A DNA stretch of 64,000 bases, taken from positions 558,001 to 622,000 of the forward strand of contig NZ_JACZEP010000002.1 in NCBI RefSeq assembly GCF_014863355.1. Direction: 5' to 3'. Below the pieces are notes generated by a model, which had not been told where the DNA came from, made no database searches, and was given only the letters and a program-made list of their open reading frames with translations. Source of the stretch: Aminobacter carboxidus. Lineage in GTDB: Bacteria; Pseudomonadota; Alphaproteobacteria; Rhizobiales; Rhizobiaceae. This document shows positions 17,091 to 24,635 of this stretch, in pieces. The position numbers and the translations under genes are program-made. Numbering within the stretch: position 1 is the stretch's first letter; each line of letters opens with the position of its first letter.

Positions 17091-17111
17091 TATAGTAGTG
17101 TAAATAACTAC
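17091..17111 (+). promoter_or_regulatory. Promoter -10 and operator of the toxin-antitoxin pair
   Basis: TATAGT (17091-17096) is a good -10 element. It overlaps the inverted repeat GTAGT-N7-ACTAC (17095-17111). An operator over the -10 and start site is the usual autoregulatory arrangement of Phd/VapB antitoxins. Confidence 0.45.
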
Positions 17112-17123
17112 ATGGTGTGTCGC

Positions 17124-17363
17124 ATGGACGAAATGATTTCGGCTGCTGATGCCAACCGGGAGTTTTCCCGTCTGCTACGGGAGGTGCGCGACGGCAACAG
17201 CTTCGTGGTGACCAGTCATGGCCGGCCGGTCGCTCGCGTCGTACCTGCCACCGAGCCCGGCCAAACCGCGCGCGCTGCAAAGCAGCTTCTATTGGATCGC
17301 TTGCGTCGGCAGGTTCCGGCCGACACCGGGCACTGGTCGCGCGAAGAGCTTTACGACGATTGA
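17124..17363 (+). CDS. Phd/YefM-family antitoxin
   Basis: A 79-residue antitoxin. The N-terminal Phd/YefM DNA-binding part reads ISAADANREFSRLLREVRDG, then SFVVTSHGRPVARVVP. The C-terminal tail (SREELYDD) is the expected toxin-neutralising segment. The start at 17124 was preferred because the ATG at 17112 lies against the operator and has no ribosome site. Its stop overlaps the toxin ATG (TGATG), typical of coupled antitoxin-toxin translation. Confidence 0.88.
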   Translation: MDEMISAADANREFSRLLREVRDGNSFVVTSHGRPVARVVPATEPGQTARAAKQLLLDRLRRQVPADTGHWSREELYDD

Positions 17364-17809
17364 TGCGGTTCGCGCTGGACACCAACATTCTGGCCTATGC
17401 GGAAGGCGTCAATGACGCCAACCGCGCAGCCATGGCGCTCGACCTGCTTGCGCGTCTTTCTCAAGACGAGACCGTCATTCCGGTCCAGGTTCTCGGCGAG
17501 CTGTTCACCGTGCTTGTTCGCAAGGCCAATCGCAGCCCGCTCGAGGCGCGTGAGGCGATCCTGCAATGGCGTGACACGTTCGCTGTCGCCAATACGACGC
17601 CTGATGTCATGTTCAAGGCAGCCGATCTGGCGGCGGATCATCGATTGAGCATCTGGGACGCTGTCATACTTTGTGCCGCGTCCAGTGCCGGCTGTCGCCT
17701 GCTGCTGTCCGAGGACATGCAGGATGGCTTCACCTGGGGCGGGGTGACTGTGGTCAATCCGTTCGCCGCCAGTCCGCATCCGCTCCTTGCGGCCATGCTT
17801 GAGAACTGA
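17363..17809 (+). CDS. PIN-domain ribonuclease toxin (VapC-like)
   Basis: A 148-residue PIN protein. The first acidic residue is in FALDTNILAYA; a second acidic position lies around VLGELFTVL and the third in LSIWDAVILCAA, with LLLSEDMQDG near the end. These are the metal-binding acids of VapC-type endoribonucleases that cleave tRNA or rRNA. It overlaps the antitoxin stop by one base and converges on the GntR gene. Toxin activity is inferred from family and pairing. Confidence 0.87.
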   Translation: MRFALDTNILAYAEGVNDANRAAMALDLLARLSQDETVIPVQVLGELFTVLVRKANRSPLEAREAILQWRDTFAVANTTPDVMFKAADLAADHRLSIWDAVILCAASSAGCRLLLSEDMQDGFTWGGVTVVNPFAASPHPLLAAMLEN

Positions 17810-17830
17810 ATCCGGCGTCTGGCTAGCTGC

Positions 17831-18478
17831 TCACCGCGTCGCCGCGGCTTCGGCGTGGGCGCGCAGCATCGCCATCAGCCGCTCGGCCTCCTGGGCGGCG
17901 CTGTCTTCGTCATGCTCGAGAATGGAGCGGATCAGCGCGACATGATGTTCGGCCGACGCGGCGAGCCCGGTGTCGCGCTGGTAGCGGAACCAGAAGCGGC
18001 GGCTGTGGGTCTGCAGGGGGGCTGCGAGGCGGGCGGCGAAGTCGTTGTCGGCGGCCAGCGCGAGCGCCTCGTCGAGCGCCTTGTCGGCTGCGAGGAAGCC
18101 GAGCACGTCGGCCGACAGCACGGCTTTTTGCATCGCCAAGGCGGCCGCGTGGAATTGATTGGCTGCGTCGCGGGTGACGAAACGGGCCGCCGATCGGGCA
18201 AGCACCACTTCGATGCCGCGGCGCGCGTCGAGCACGCGCAGCCAGTCGCCGGGATGCAGCGGCGCGATCGCCAGACCGGCGCGCGGCCTGATTTCGACCA
18301 GTCCTTCCCAGGCCAGGCGCTGGATCGCCTCGCGCACAGGCGTGCGGCCGAGGCCGAGCCTGTCGATCAGCGCCCCTTCGGTGGCGATGGTACCGGGAGC
18401 AAGTTCGAGGGTCACGATGAGCCGCTCGAGCTCGTGATAGGCTCGTGTCGCAGCCGGTTCCAGTTTCTCAGCTTGCAT
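17831..18478 (-). CDS. GntR-family (FadR-type) regulator of hydroxyproline catabolism
   Basis: A 215-residue regulator: winged HTH (about residues 10-75, with the RTPVREAIQRLAWEGLVEI signature) and a helical FCD ligand domain (about 85-205; the metal-binding acids and histidines include EHH near residue 175). It is divergent from a hydroxyproline catabolic cassette, and the gap holds a TGATATATCA operator array. In Sinorhizobium a GntR-type protein (HypR) represses such genes; the same role is inferred. The start MQAEKLEPAATRAYHE matches the family; longer frames run through the operators. Confidence 0.85.
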   Translation of the reverse strand: MQAEKLEPAATRAYHELERLIVTLELAPGTIATEGALIDRLGLGRTPVREAIQRLAWEGLVEIRPRAGLAIAPLHPGDWLRVLDARRGIEVVLARSAARFVTRDAANQFHAAALAMQKAVLSADVLGFLAADKALDEALALAADNDFAARLAAPLQTHSRRFWFRYQRDTGLAASAEHHVALIRSILEHDEDSAAQEAERLMAMLRAHAEAAATR

Positions 18479-18501
18479 GACCGAATCTCTTGAAAGAGCG
18501 A

Positions 18502-18578
18502 TGATATATTTTTGATATATCAGATACGATTGCCGATTGACAATGTTGGTCTCCTCGTCATATATCACTGATATATCA
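18502..18578. promoter_or_regulatory. GntR operator array in the divergent promoter
   Basis: The perfect decamer palindrome TGATATATCA occurs at 18513-18522 and 18569-18578. Each has a near-copy 11 bp upstream (TGATATATTT at 18502; TCATATATCA at 18558). The array is thus two pairs with one-helical-turn spacing, 56 bp apart. It lies between the GntR gene and the deaminase gene and the last copy ends 15 bases before the start codon. Confidence 0.75.
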
Positions 18579-18593
18579 GATGGAGAAAGCACC

Positions 18594-19487
18594 ATGTGGG
18601 CCGGAGTCATCCCAGCAGTAACCACCAAATTTACGGCGGACGACCGCCTCGACCATGCCGAAATGGAGCGCTGCTTTGCGCTGCAGATGGAGGCCGGATG
18701 CGACGGTCTGATCGTCGCCGGCTCGCTCGGCGAAGGCCCGATGCTCTCGCATGACGAGAAGATCGAAGTGCTGAAGACGGCCCAGAAGGTCGCCGCCGGC
18801 AAGCCGGTGCTGCTGACGGTCAACGAAGCCGGTACCCGCGAGGCGGCGGCGATCGCCAAGCGCGCCGCCAAGGAAGGGGCCTCCGGCCTGATGGTCGTGC
18901 CGAGCCCGATCTATCATACCAATGCGGAAGAGACGGTTGCCGCCCTGCGCGCCGTCGCCGAAGCCGGCGACCTGCCGGTCATGATCTATTCCAACCGGCT
19001 CGCCTATCGCGTCGACGTCACCGTCGACCAGATGGAGGAGCTGGCATCCGACAGGCGCTTCGTCGCGGTCAAGGAATCGTCCGACGACATCCGTCGCTCG
19101 ACCGAGATCATCAATCGCCTGGGCAATCGCTATGACCTGTTCACCGGCGTCGACAACCTCGCCTTCGAGGCACTGTCGGTCGGTGCCATCGGCTGGGTCG
19201 CCGGTCTGGTCGTTGCCTTCCCGCGCGAGACGGTCGCCATCTATCAGCTGATGCAGCAGGGCCGGCGCGAAGAAGCACTTGCCATCTACCGCTGGTTCCG
19301 TCCCCTGCTCGATCTCGACGTCTCGACCTATCTGGTCCAGAACATCAAGCTGGCGGAAGTGCTGGCGATCGGCTCCAATGACCGCGTGCGCATGCCACGC
19401 AAGCCATTGTCGGGCGAGCGTCGCAACGCGGTCGAAAAGATCATCAAGGACGCCTTGGAAATCCGGCCCAAGCTGCCGTCGTTCTGA
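18594..19487 (+). CDS. Delta1-pyrroline-4-hydroxy-2-carboxylate deaminase (DapA superfamily)
   Basis: A 297-residue class I aldolase-fold protein. The Schiff-base lysine is in RFVAVKESSDD and the conserved tyrosine in VMIYSNR. It is annotated often as dihydrodipicolinate synthase, but its position between a GntR regulator, a D-amino-acid dehydrogenase and a hydroxyproline epimerase identifies it with the deaminase that makes 2-oxoglutarate semialdehyde and ammonia in trans-4-hydroxyproline breakdown. GGAGAAAG precedes the ATG. No semialdehyde dehydrogenase is in the cassette. A general DapA role is less likely given the context. Confidence 0.82.
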   Translation: MWAGVIPAVTTKFTADDRLDHAEMERCFALQMEAGCDGLIVAGSLGEGPMLSHDEKIEVLKTAQKVAAGKPVLLTVNEAGTREAAAIAKRAAKEGASGLMVVPSPIYHTNAEETVAALRAVAEAGDLPVMIYSNRLAYRVDVTVDQMEELASDRRFVAVKESSDDIRRSTEIINRLGNRYDLFTGVDNLAFEALSVGAIGWVAGLVVAFPRETVAIYQLMQQGRREEALAIYRWFRPLLDLDVSTYLVQNIKLAEVLAIGSNDRVRMPRKPLSGERRNAVEKIIKDALEIRPKLPSF

Positions 19488-19517
19488 TCGGGCAGAATGC
19501 TTCGGGGGAGGCGTGGC

Positions 19518-20771
19518 ATGAACACAGCAGTCGACGAGATCGACATTGCCATCATCGGTGCCGGCATAGTCGGCATCGCGGCGGCTGCCTATCTCGCCGA
19601 AGCCGGGCGCAAGGTGACGGTCTTTGACCGCACCGGCGTCTGCGAGGAAACCAGCTCCGGCAATGCCGGGGCTTTCGCTTTCTCCGACGTGCTGCCTCTC
19701 GCCCACAAGGGCATGATGCGCAGCGTGCCGAAATGGCTTGCCGACCCGCTTGGCCCGCTCAGCATCCCGCCTGCCTACCTGCCAAAACTCGCGCCATGGC
19801 TTTTCCGCTTCTGGCGCGCCGGGGCGCCTGCCAACTACGAAGCGAGCCTTGCGGCGCAGACCGGGCTGATGAAGCTCGCCGAGCAGGAATGGACCGCGCT
19901 GATGGCGCGCTCGGGCACGGGCTCGATGCTGCGCGAGGACGGTTCGCTGGAACTGTATGAGAGCGAGGCGGAGTTCAAGGCGGCGCTGCCGAGCTGGGCG
20001 GCGCGCGAGCGTTTCGGCATTGCCTACCAGCATCTCGAAAAGCGCGAGCTTGCCGGCTACCAGCCTGGGCTGGCCGAGCGCTTCACGCGGGGCACCTTCG
20101 TGCCGGGCTGGAAGACGGTTTCTGATCCAAAGGATCTCGGCAAGGCGATCTGGCGCCACGCCGAGGCCAGCGGCGCCGGCTTCGTCAAGGGCGAGGTCGG
20201 CCTTCTCAGGCTGGCTGGCGACCGCATCCTGATCCAGCTCAAGCAAGGCCGCACATTGTTCGCGCGCCAGGTACTGATCGCAGCCGGCGCCTGGTCGCAT
20301 CACCTTGCCCGCCAGCTTGGGGATGTCATCCCGCTCGAAACAGAGCGCGGCTACAACACCACGCTTCCGAGCAGCGCCTTCGACGCCAAGCGGCAGCTGA
20401 TCTTCTCCGGCCACGGCTTCGTCATCACTCCGCTCGCCACCGGCCTGCGGGTCGGCGGCGCGGTCGAGCTCGGCGGCCTGGCTCGCGCGCCGAACTATGC
20501 CCGATCGAGGGCGATGCTGGAAAAGGCGCAAAAGTTCCTGCCCGGCCTCGACGCCTCCGGCGGGCGCGAATGGATGGGCTTCCGCCCCTCGCTGCCCGAC
20601 TCACTGCCGGTCATCGGCGGCTCGCGCAGCCATCCCAATGTCCACTATGCTTTTGGCCACGGCCATCTCGGGCTGACCCAGGCGGCCGCCACCGGCCGGC
20701 TGGTGCGCGACCGCATGCTTGGCCAGAAGCCGGCTCTCGACCTCACCCCCTTTTCGGCACAACGTTTCTGA
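19518..20771 (+). CDS. FAD-dependent D-hydroxyproline dehydrogenase (DadA-like)
   Basis: A 417-residue DAO-fold flavoenzyme: Rossmann motif IAIIGAGIVGIAAAAYLAEA, then ETSSGNAGAFAFSDVLPLA, and a C-terminus with MGFRPSLPDSLPVIGGS and FGHGHLGLTQAAATGRLV. It should oxidise cis-4-hydroxy-D-proline, the epimerase product, to pyrroline-4-hydroxy-2-carboxylate. It resembles DadA, but operon position argues for the hydroxyproline substrate. The start follows GGGGGAGG and sits 31 bases after the deaminase; the epimerase follows after 15 bases. Confidence 0.83.
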   Translation: MNTAVDEIDIAIIGAGIVGIAAAAYLAEAGRKVTVFDRTGVCEETSSGNAGAFAFSDVLPLAHKGMMRSVPKWLADPLGPLSIPPAYLPKLAPWLFRFWRAGAPANYEASLAAQTGLMKLAEQEWTALMARSGTGSMLREDGSLELYESEAEFKAALPSWAARERFGIAYQHLEKRELAGYQPGLAERFTRGTFVPGWKTVSDPKDLGKAIWRHAEASGAGFVKGEVGLLRLAGDRILIQLKQGRTLFARQVLIAAGAWSHHLARQLGDVIPLETERGYNTTLPSSAFDAKRQLIFSGHGFVITPLATGLRVGGAVELGGLARAPNYARSRAMLEKAQKFLPGLDASGGREWMGFRPSLPDSLPVIGGSRSHPNVHYAFGHGHLGLTQAAATGRLVRDRMLGQKPALDLTPFSAQRF

Positions 20772-20785
20772 CGCAAGGTACCTTC

Positions 20786-21787
20786 ATGGCGCGCCATTCC
20801 TTCTTCTGTATCGACGGCCACACCTGCGGCAATCCGGTGCGGCTGGTGGCGGGTGGCGGCCCCCGCCTCGAAGGCGTGACGATGATGGAACGGCGTGCGC
20901 ATTTCCTCACCGAGTATGACTGGATCCGCACCGGGCTGATGTTCGAGCCACGTGGCCACGACGTGATGTCGGGCTCGATTCTCTATCCGCCGACGCGTGA
21001 GGATTGCGATGTCGCCATCCTGTTCATCGAGACGTCGGGTTGCCTGCCGATGTGCGGCCATGGCACCATCGGCACGGTGACGATGGCGATCGAGCACGGG
21101 CTGATCAAGCCGAAGACGCCGGGCACGCTGCGGCTCGACACGCCAGCAGGTCTCGTCATCGCCGAATACAAGCAGGTCGGCGATCATGTCGAGGAAGTGC
21201 GCATCACCAATGTGCCGTCCTTCCTGTATGCCGAAGGACTTTCGGTCGACTGCCCGGTGCTTGGCGAGATCAGGGTCGACGTCGCTTATGGCGGCAATTT
21301 CTACGCCATCGTCGAGCCGCAGGAAAACTACCGCGACATGGCGGACCATACCGCCGGCGATTTCATCGCCTGGAGCCCGGTCGTGCGGCAGCGGCTCAAC
21401 GAGAAGTACCAGTTCGTGCATCCCGAAAATCCCGGCATCAACCGGCTGTCGCACATGCTGTGGACCGGTGCGCCGAAGCATGCCGAAGCGCACGCCCGCA
21501 ACGCCGTGTTCTATGGCGACAAGGCAATCGACCGCTCGCCCTGCGGCACCGGAACGTCGGCGCGGATGGCGCAGCTTCACGGCAAGGGCAAGCTCAAGGT
21601 GGGCGACGATTTCGTGCACGAATCGATCATCGGTTCGCTGTTTAAGGGACGGGTCGAACGCGAGGTCGAAGTGGCCGGCAAAAAGGCGATCATTCCCTCG
21701 ATCGGCGGCTGGGCGCGGATGACCGGATTGAACACCATCTTCATCGACGATCGCGATCCGTTCGCGCATGGATTCATAGTCAATTAG
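20786..21787 (+). CDS. 4-hydroxyproline 2-epimerase (proline racemase family)
   Basis: A 333-residue proline-racemase-fold enzyme. Both catalytic cysteines are present, in LPMCGHGTIG and SPCGTGTSARMA. Two cysteines fit an epimerase/racemase, whereas the related trans-3-hydroxyproline dehydratase carries a threonine at the second site. It would convert trans-4-hydroxy-L-proline to cis-4-hydroxy-D-proline, starting the pathway completed by the two upstream genes. The start ATG follows the dehydrogenase stop closely; a longer in-frame extension overlaps that gene. Confidence 0.9.
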   Translation: MARHSFFCIDGHTCGNPVRLVAGGGPRLEGVTMMERRAHFLTEYDWIRTGLMFEPRGHDVMSGSILYPPTREDCDVAILFIETSGCLPMCGHGTIGTVTMAIEHGLIKPKTPGTLRLDTPAGLVIAEYKQVGDHVEEVRITNVPSFLYAEGLSVDCPVLGEIRVDVAYGGNFYAIVEPQENYRDMADHTAGDFIAWSPVVRQRLNEKYQFVHPENPGINRLSHMLWTGAPKHAEAHARNAVFYGDKAIDRSPCGTGTSARMAQLHGKGKLKVGDDFVHESIIGSLFKGRVEREVEVAGKKAIIPSIGGWARMTGLNTIFIDDRDPFAHGFIVN

Positions 21788-22132
21788 TCGTATGGCAGGG
21801 AGTTGAAGCAGCCAATATGTCTAGACATTCTTGAGAAGGAGATCATCGGCGAGGCGCAAGGAATTGTTGCGGTTGCGTAATTTGGCGCTACATTCTTCGA
21901 AGTTGGCGCGCAAAATCACCGGAATCGGCAAAGACATTGCGTTGAGCCAATGATAGGTTTCGCGATAGTCCAGGGCTTGGACAACATAAAACAGAGGCGG
22001 CGAAAAACGCTGTCCGGCAGGCGGCAACGGGTTGAAGAATCACGTTGCAATCCAGGCTCGAAACTTTAGGACTAGGGGAAATATCAAAAGGAATGCGCGC
22101 ATAGCGCGACATTCCAGGGGAGCCGCATCCAT
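21788..22132. other. Gene-free region before the liv operon, with a leader hairpin
   Basis: The 345 bases are less GC-rich than their surroundings and hold only short antisense frames that match nothing I know. Near the end, GGAATG-CGCGC and GCGCG-A-CATTCC (22090-22115) form an 11-bp stem with one bulge and an ATA loop. The AGGGGAG ribosome-binding site of livH follows directly. The liv promoter must lie here but I could not identify convincing -35/-10 elements. Confidence 0.55.
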
Positions 22133-23035
22133 ATGCAGTATTTCGTCCAGCAGATGGTCAATGGGCTGACGCTGGGGTCTATCTATGGCCTCATCGCGAT
22201 CGGCTACACGATGGTCTATGGCATCATCGGCATGATCAATTTCGCCCATGGCGACATTTTCATGCTCGGCGCCTTCGTCGCGCTGATCGTGTTCCTGATC
22301 CTCACCAGCCTCTTTTATTCGGTCCATGTCGTGCTGTTCCTGCTCGTCATGATGGTCGTGGCGATGGTGATGACCAGCCTCTACAACTGGACCATCGAAA
22401 AGGTCGCCTATCGGCCGTTACGCGGGTCGTTCCGGCTCGCGCCGTTGATCACCGCAATCGGCATGTCGATCGCGCTGTCGAACTTCGTCCAGGTGACGCA
22501 AGGTCCGCGCAACAAGCCGATCCCGCCGATGGTCTCGACGGTCTACAACGTCAACGGCATCTCGATCTCGCTGAAGCAGATCATCATCGTCGTCGTCACC
22601 GTCTCGCTGCTGGCGCTGTTCTGGTATCTCGTCAACAAGACCTCGCTTGGCCGCGCCCAAAGGGCGTGCGAGCAGGATCGCAAGATGGCCGCGCTGCTCG
22701 GCATCGACGTCGACCGCACCATCTCCATCACCTTCGTCATGGGCGCCGCCCTGGCCGCCGTCGCCGGCACTCTGTTCCTGATGTATTACGGTGTCGTGGC
22801 GTTCTCCGACGGCTTCGTGCCCGGGGTCAAAGCCTTCACGGCGGCCGTTTTGGGCGGCATCGGCTCGTTGCCCGGCGCCATGCTCGGCGGCCTGATGATC
22901 GGCTTCATCGAAAGCATGTGGTCGGCCTACTTCTCGATCGACTACAAGGATGTCGCGGCGTTCTCGATCCTTGCCATCGTGCTCATCTTCCTGCCCTCCG
23001 GCATCCTCGGCCGGCCCGAAGTCGAGAAGGTCTGA
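22133..23035 (+). CDS. livH: Branched-chain amino acid ABC transporter permease LivH
   Basis: A 300-residue inner-membrane permease with about eight membrane segments. Family landmarks are GLTLGSIYGLIAIGYTMVYG at the N-terminus, GRAQRACEQDRKMAALLGID (the cytoplasmic loop contacting the ATPases) and AVLGGIGSLPGAMLGG. It forms half of the membrane channel with LivM. It is the first gene of livHMGF, followed by a small membrane protein and the binding protein. livM begins four bases after its stop. Confidence 0.95.
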   Translation: MQYFVQQMVNGLTLGSIYGLIAIGYTMVYGIIGMINFAHGDIFMLGAFVALIVFLILTSLFYSVHVVLFLLVMMVVAMVMTSLYNWTIEKVAYRPLRGSFRLAPLITAIGMSIALSNFVQVTQGPRNKPIPPMVSTVYNVNGISISLKQIIIVVVTVSLLALFWYLVNKTSLGRAQRACEQDRKMAALLGIDVDRTISITFVMGAALAAVAGTLFLMYYGVVAFSDGFVPGVKAFTAAVLGGIGSLPGAMLGGLMIGFIESMWSAYFSIDYKDVAAFSILAIVLIFLPSGILGRPEVEKV

Positions 23036-23039
23036 GACA

Positions 23040-24635
23040 ATGGCCAATATCGCACAAGCCATGCGCGACGAGACCGCAACCCCGATCCAGCGCGGCCTCA
23101 AGGAAGCGCTCTACGGGGGCGCCATCTCCTTCGGCCTTTTCTTCCTGTTCATCGGTCTCAGGACCGACCAGAACATCTCCAACGAACTGATCCTCGTCCC
23201 ACGCTGGGGCCTGCTCGCCATCGTCGTTGGCCTGGTGATGGTCGTACGCTTCTTCTACGTCGCTTACGCCCAGCCGTTCATGGCGCGGCAGAAGATCGTC
23301 AACGTCACAAGCGGGCTTCTGCCTGACAGCGTGGCGACCCGGTTCTTCCGGCTGCCCTATTTCATCGCGGCACTGGTGATTGCCGTTGCGCTGCTGGTGT
23401 TTGCCGGTTCGCTTGACGGGATATTCGGGCCAGCACTCGCCGGCTACATGCGCTTCTTCCGCGCGCTGGCGATCATCTACGCCCTGGCATCGGTGCTGTT
23501 TTATTTCCGCACCTTCATCAGCGCGCATTTCTCGGCGCTTGGCATCGGCGTGCTGGTCGCCTATCCGATCGTCGTCGTGCTGGTGCTGACGCTCATCAAC
23601 GGTTCGATGGCATCCGGCTTCCAGGGCTCGCTCAAATGGGTCGACAATTTCGGCATCCAGATCCTGATCTATGTGATGCTGGCCTGGGGGTTGAACATCG
23701 TCGTCGGCCTCGCTGGCCTGCTCGACCTTGGCTATGTCGCCTTCTATGCCGTTGGCGCCTATGCCTACGCGCTGCTGGCGACGCATCTCGGCTGGTCGTT
23801 CTGGATCCTGTTGCCGGTTGCCGGCATCATGGCAGCCTTCTGGGGCGTCATGCTCGGCTTCCCGGTGCTGCGTCTTCGGGGCGATTATCTCGCCATCGTC
23901 ACGCTGGCCTTCGGCGAAATCATCCGCCTGGTGCTGATCAACTGGCGCGAAGTGACCAACGGCGCCGCCGGCATCTCCGGCATCCCGAAGGTTAGCTTCT
24001 TTGGCCTGATGTCGTTCAACGTCTCCGACCCGAACTACATCGCCAAGGTGCTCGACATCGCCCAGTCCGGCGCCTACTACAAGATCTTCCTTTACTACCT
24101 CATCCTTGGCCTGGCGCTGCTGACGGCCTTCGTCACCATCCGCCTGCGTCGCATGCCTGTCGGCCGTGCCTGGGAAGCGCTGCGCGAAGACGAGATCGCC
24201 TGCCGCTCGCTCGGCATCAACACGACGACGACCAAGCTGACGGCTTTCGCCACGGGCGCGATGTTCGGCGGTTTCGCCGGCTCGTTCTTCGCCGCGCGCC
24301 AGGGTTTCGTCTCGCCTGAATCCTTCGTCTTCCTGGAATCGGCGATCATCCTTGCCATCGTCGTGCTCGGCGGCATGGGCTCGCTGGTCGGCATCGCGGT
24401 CGCTGCCGCGGTGATGATCGGCGGCACCGAAATCCTGCGCGAGATGGAATTCCTCAAGGTCGTCTTCGGACCTGACTTCACGCCGGAGCTTTACCGCATG
24501 CTGCTGTTCGGCATGGCGATGGTCATCGTGATGCTGTGGAAGCCGCGAGGTTTCGTCGGCAGTCGAGAACCCACGGCCTTTCTTCATGAGCGAAAAGCCA
24601 TCTCCAGTTCCTTCACCAAGGAAGGACACGGCTGA
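23040..24635 (+). CDS. livM: Branched-chain amino acid ABC transporter permease LivM
   Basis: A 531-residue permease. The conserved LivM core is C-terminal (about residues 205-510: MLAWGLNIVVGLAGLLDLGY, FGEIIRLVLINW, GRAWEALREDEIACRSLGIN and VVLGGMGSLVG). The first 200 residues add several membrane segments not present in the roughly 420-residue E. coli protein; extended LivM forms are common in rhizobia. Start ATG at 23040, four bases after livH. The last base of its TGA is the first of the livG ATG, so translation is coupled. Confidence 0.93.
   Translation: MANIAQAMRDETATPIQRGLKEALYGGAISFGLFFLFIGLRTDQNISNELILVPRWGLLAIVVGLVMVVRFFYVAYAQPFMARQKIVNVTSGLLPDSVATRFFRLPYFIAALVIAVALLVFAGSLDGIFGPALAGYMRFFRALAIIYALASVLFYFRTFISAHFSALGIGVLVAYPIVVVLVLTLINGSMASGFQGSLKWVDNFGIQILIYVMLAWGLNIVVGLAGLLDLGYVAFYAVGAYAYALLATHLGWSFWILLPVAGIMAAFWGVMLGFPVLRLRGDYLAIVTLAFGEIIRLVLINWREVTNGAAGISGIPKVSFFGLMSFNVSDPNYIAKVLDIAQSGAYYKIFLYYLILGLALLTAFVTIRLRRMPVGRAWEALREDEIACRSLGINTTTTKLTAFATGAMFGGFAGSFFAARQGFVSPESFVFLESAIILAIVVLGGMGSLVGIAVAAAVMIGGTEILREMEFLKVVFGPDFTPELYRMLLFGMAMVIVMLWKPRGFVGSREPTAFLHERKAISSSFTKEGHG

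Noticed and set aside
18594-19487. Assignment as lysine-pathway dapA
   Set aside because: The gene context with hydroxyproline epimerase, dehydrogenase and GntR regulator fits the pathway deaminase better.
18576-20531. 651-codon antisense frame across the hydroxyproline genes
   Set aside because: Shadow of two well-identified enzymes; composition is biased and no motif is present.
21821-22027. 68-codon antisense frame upstream of livH
   Set aside because: Composition is protein-like but there is no known family and it lies in the probable liv promoter region; not supported enough to call.
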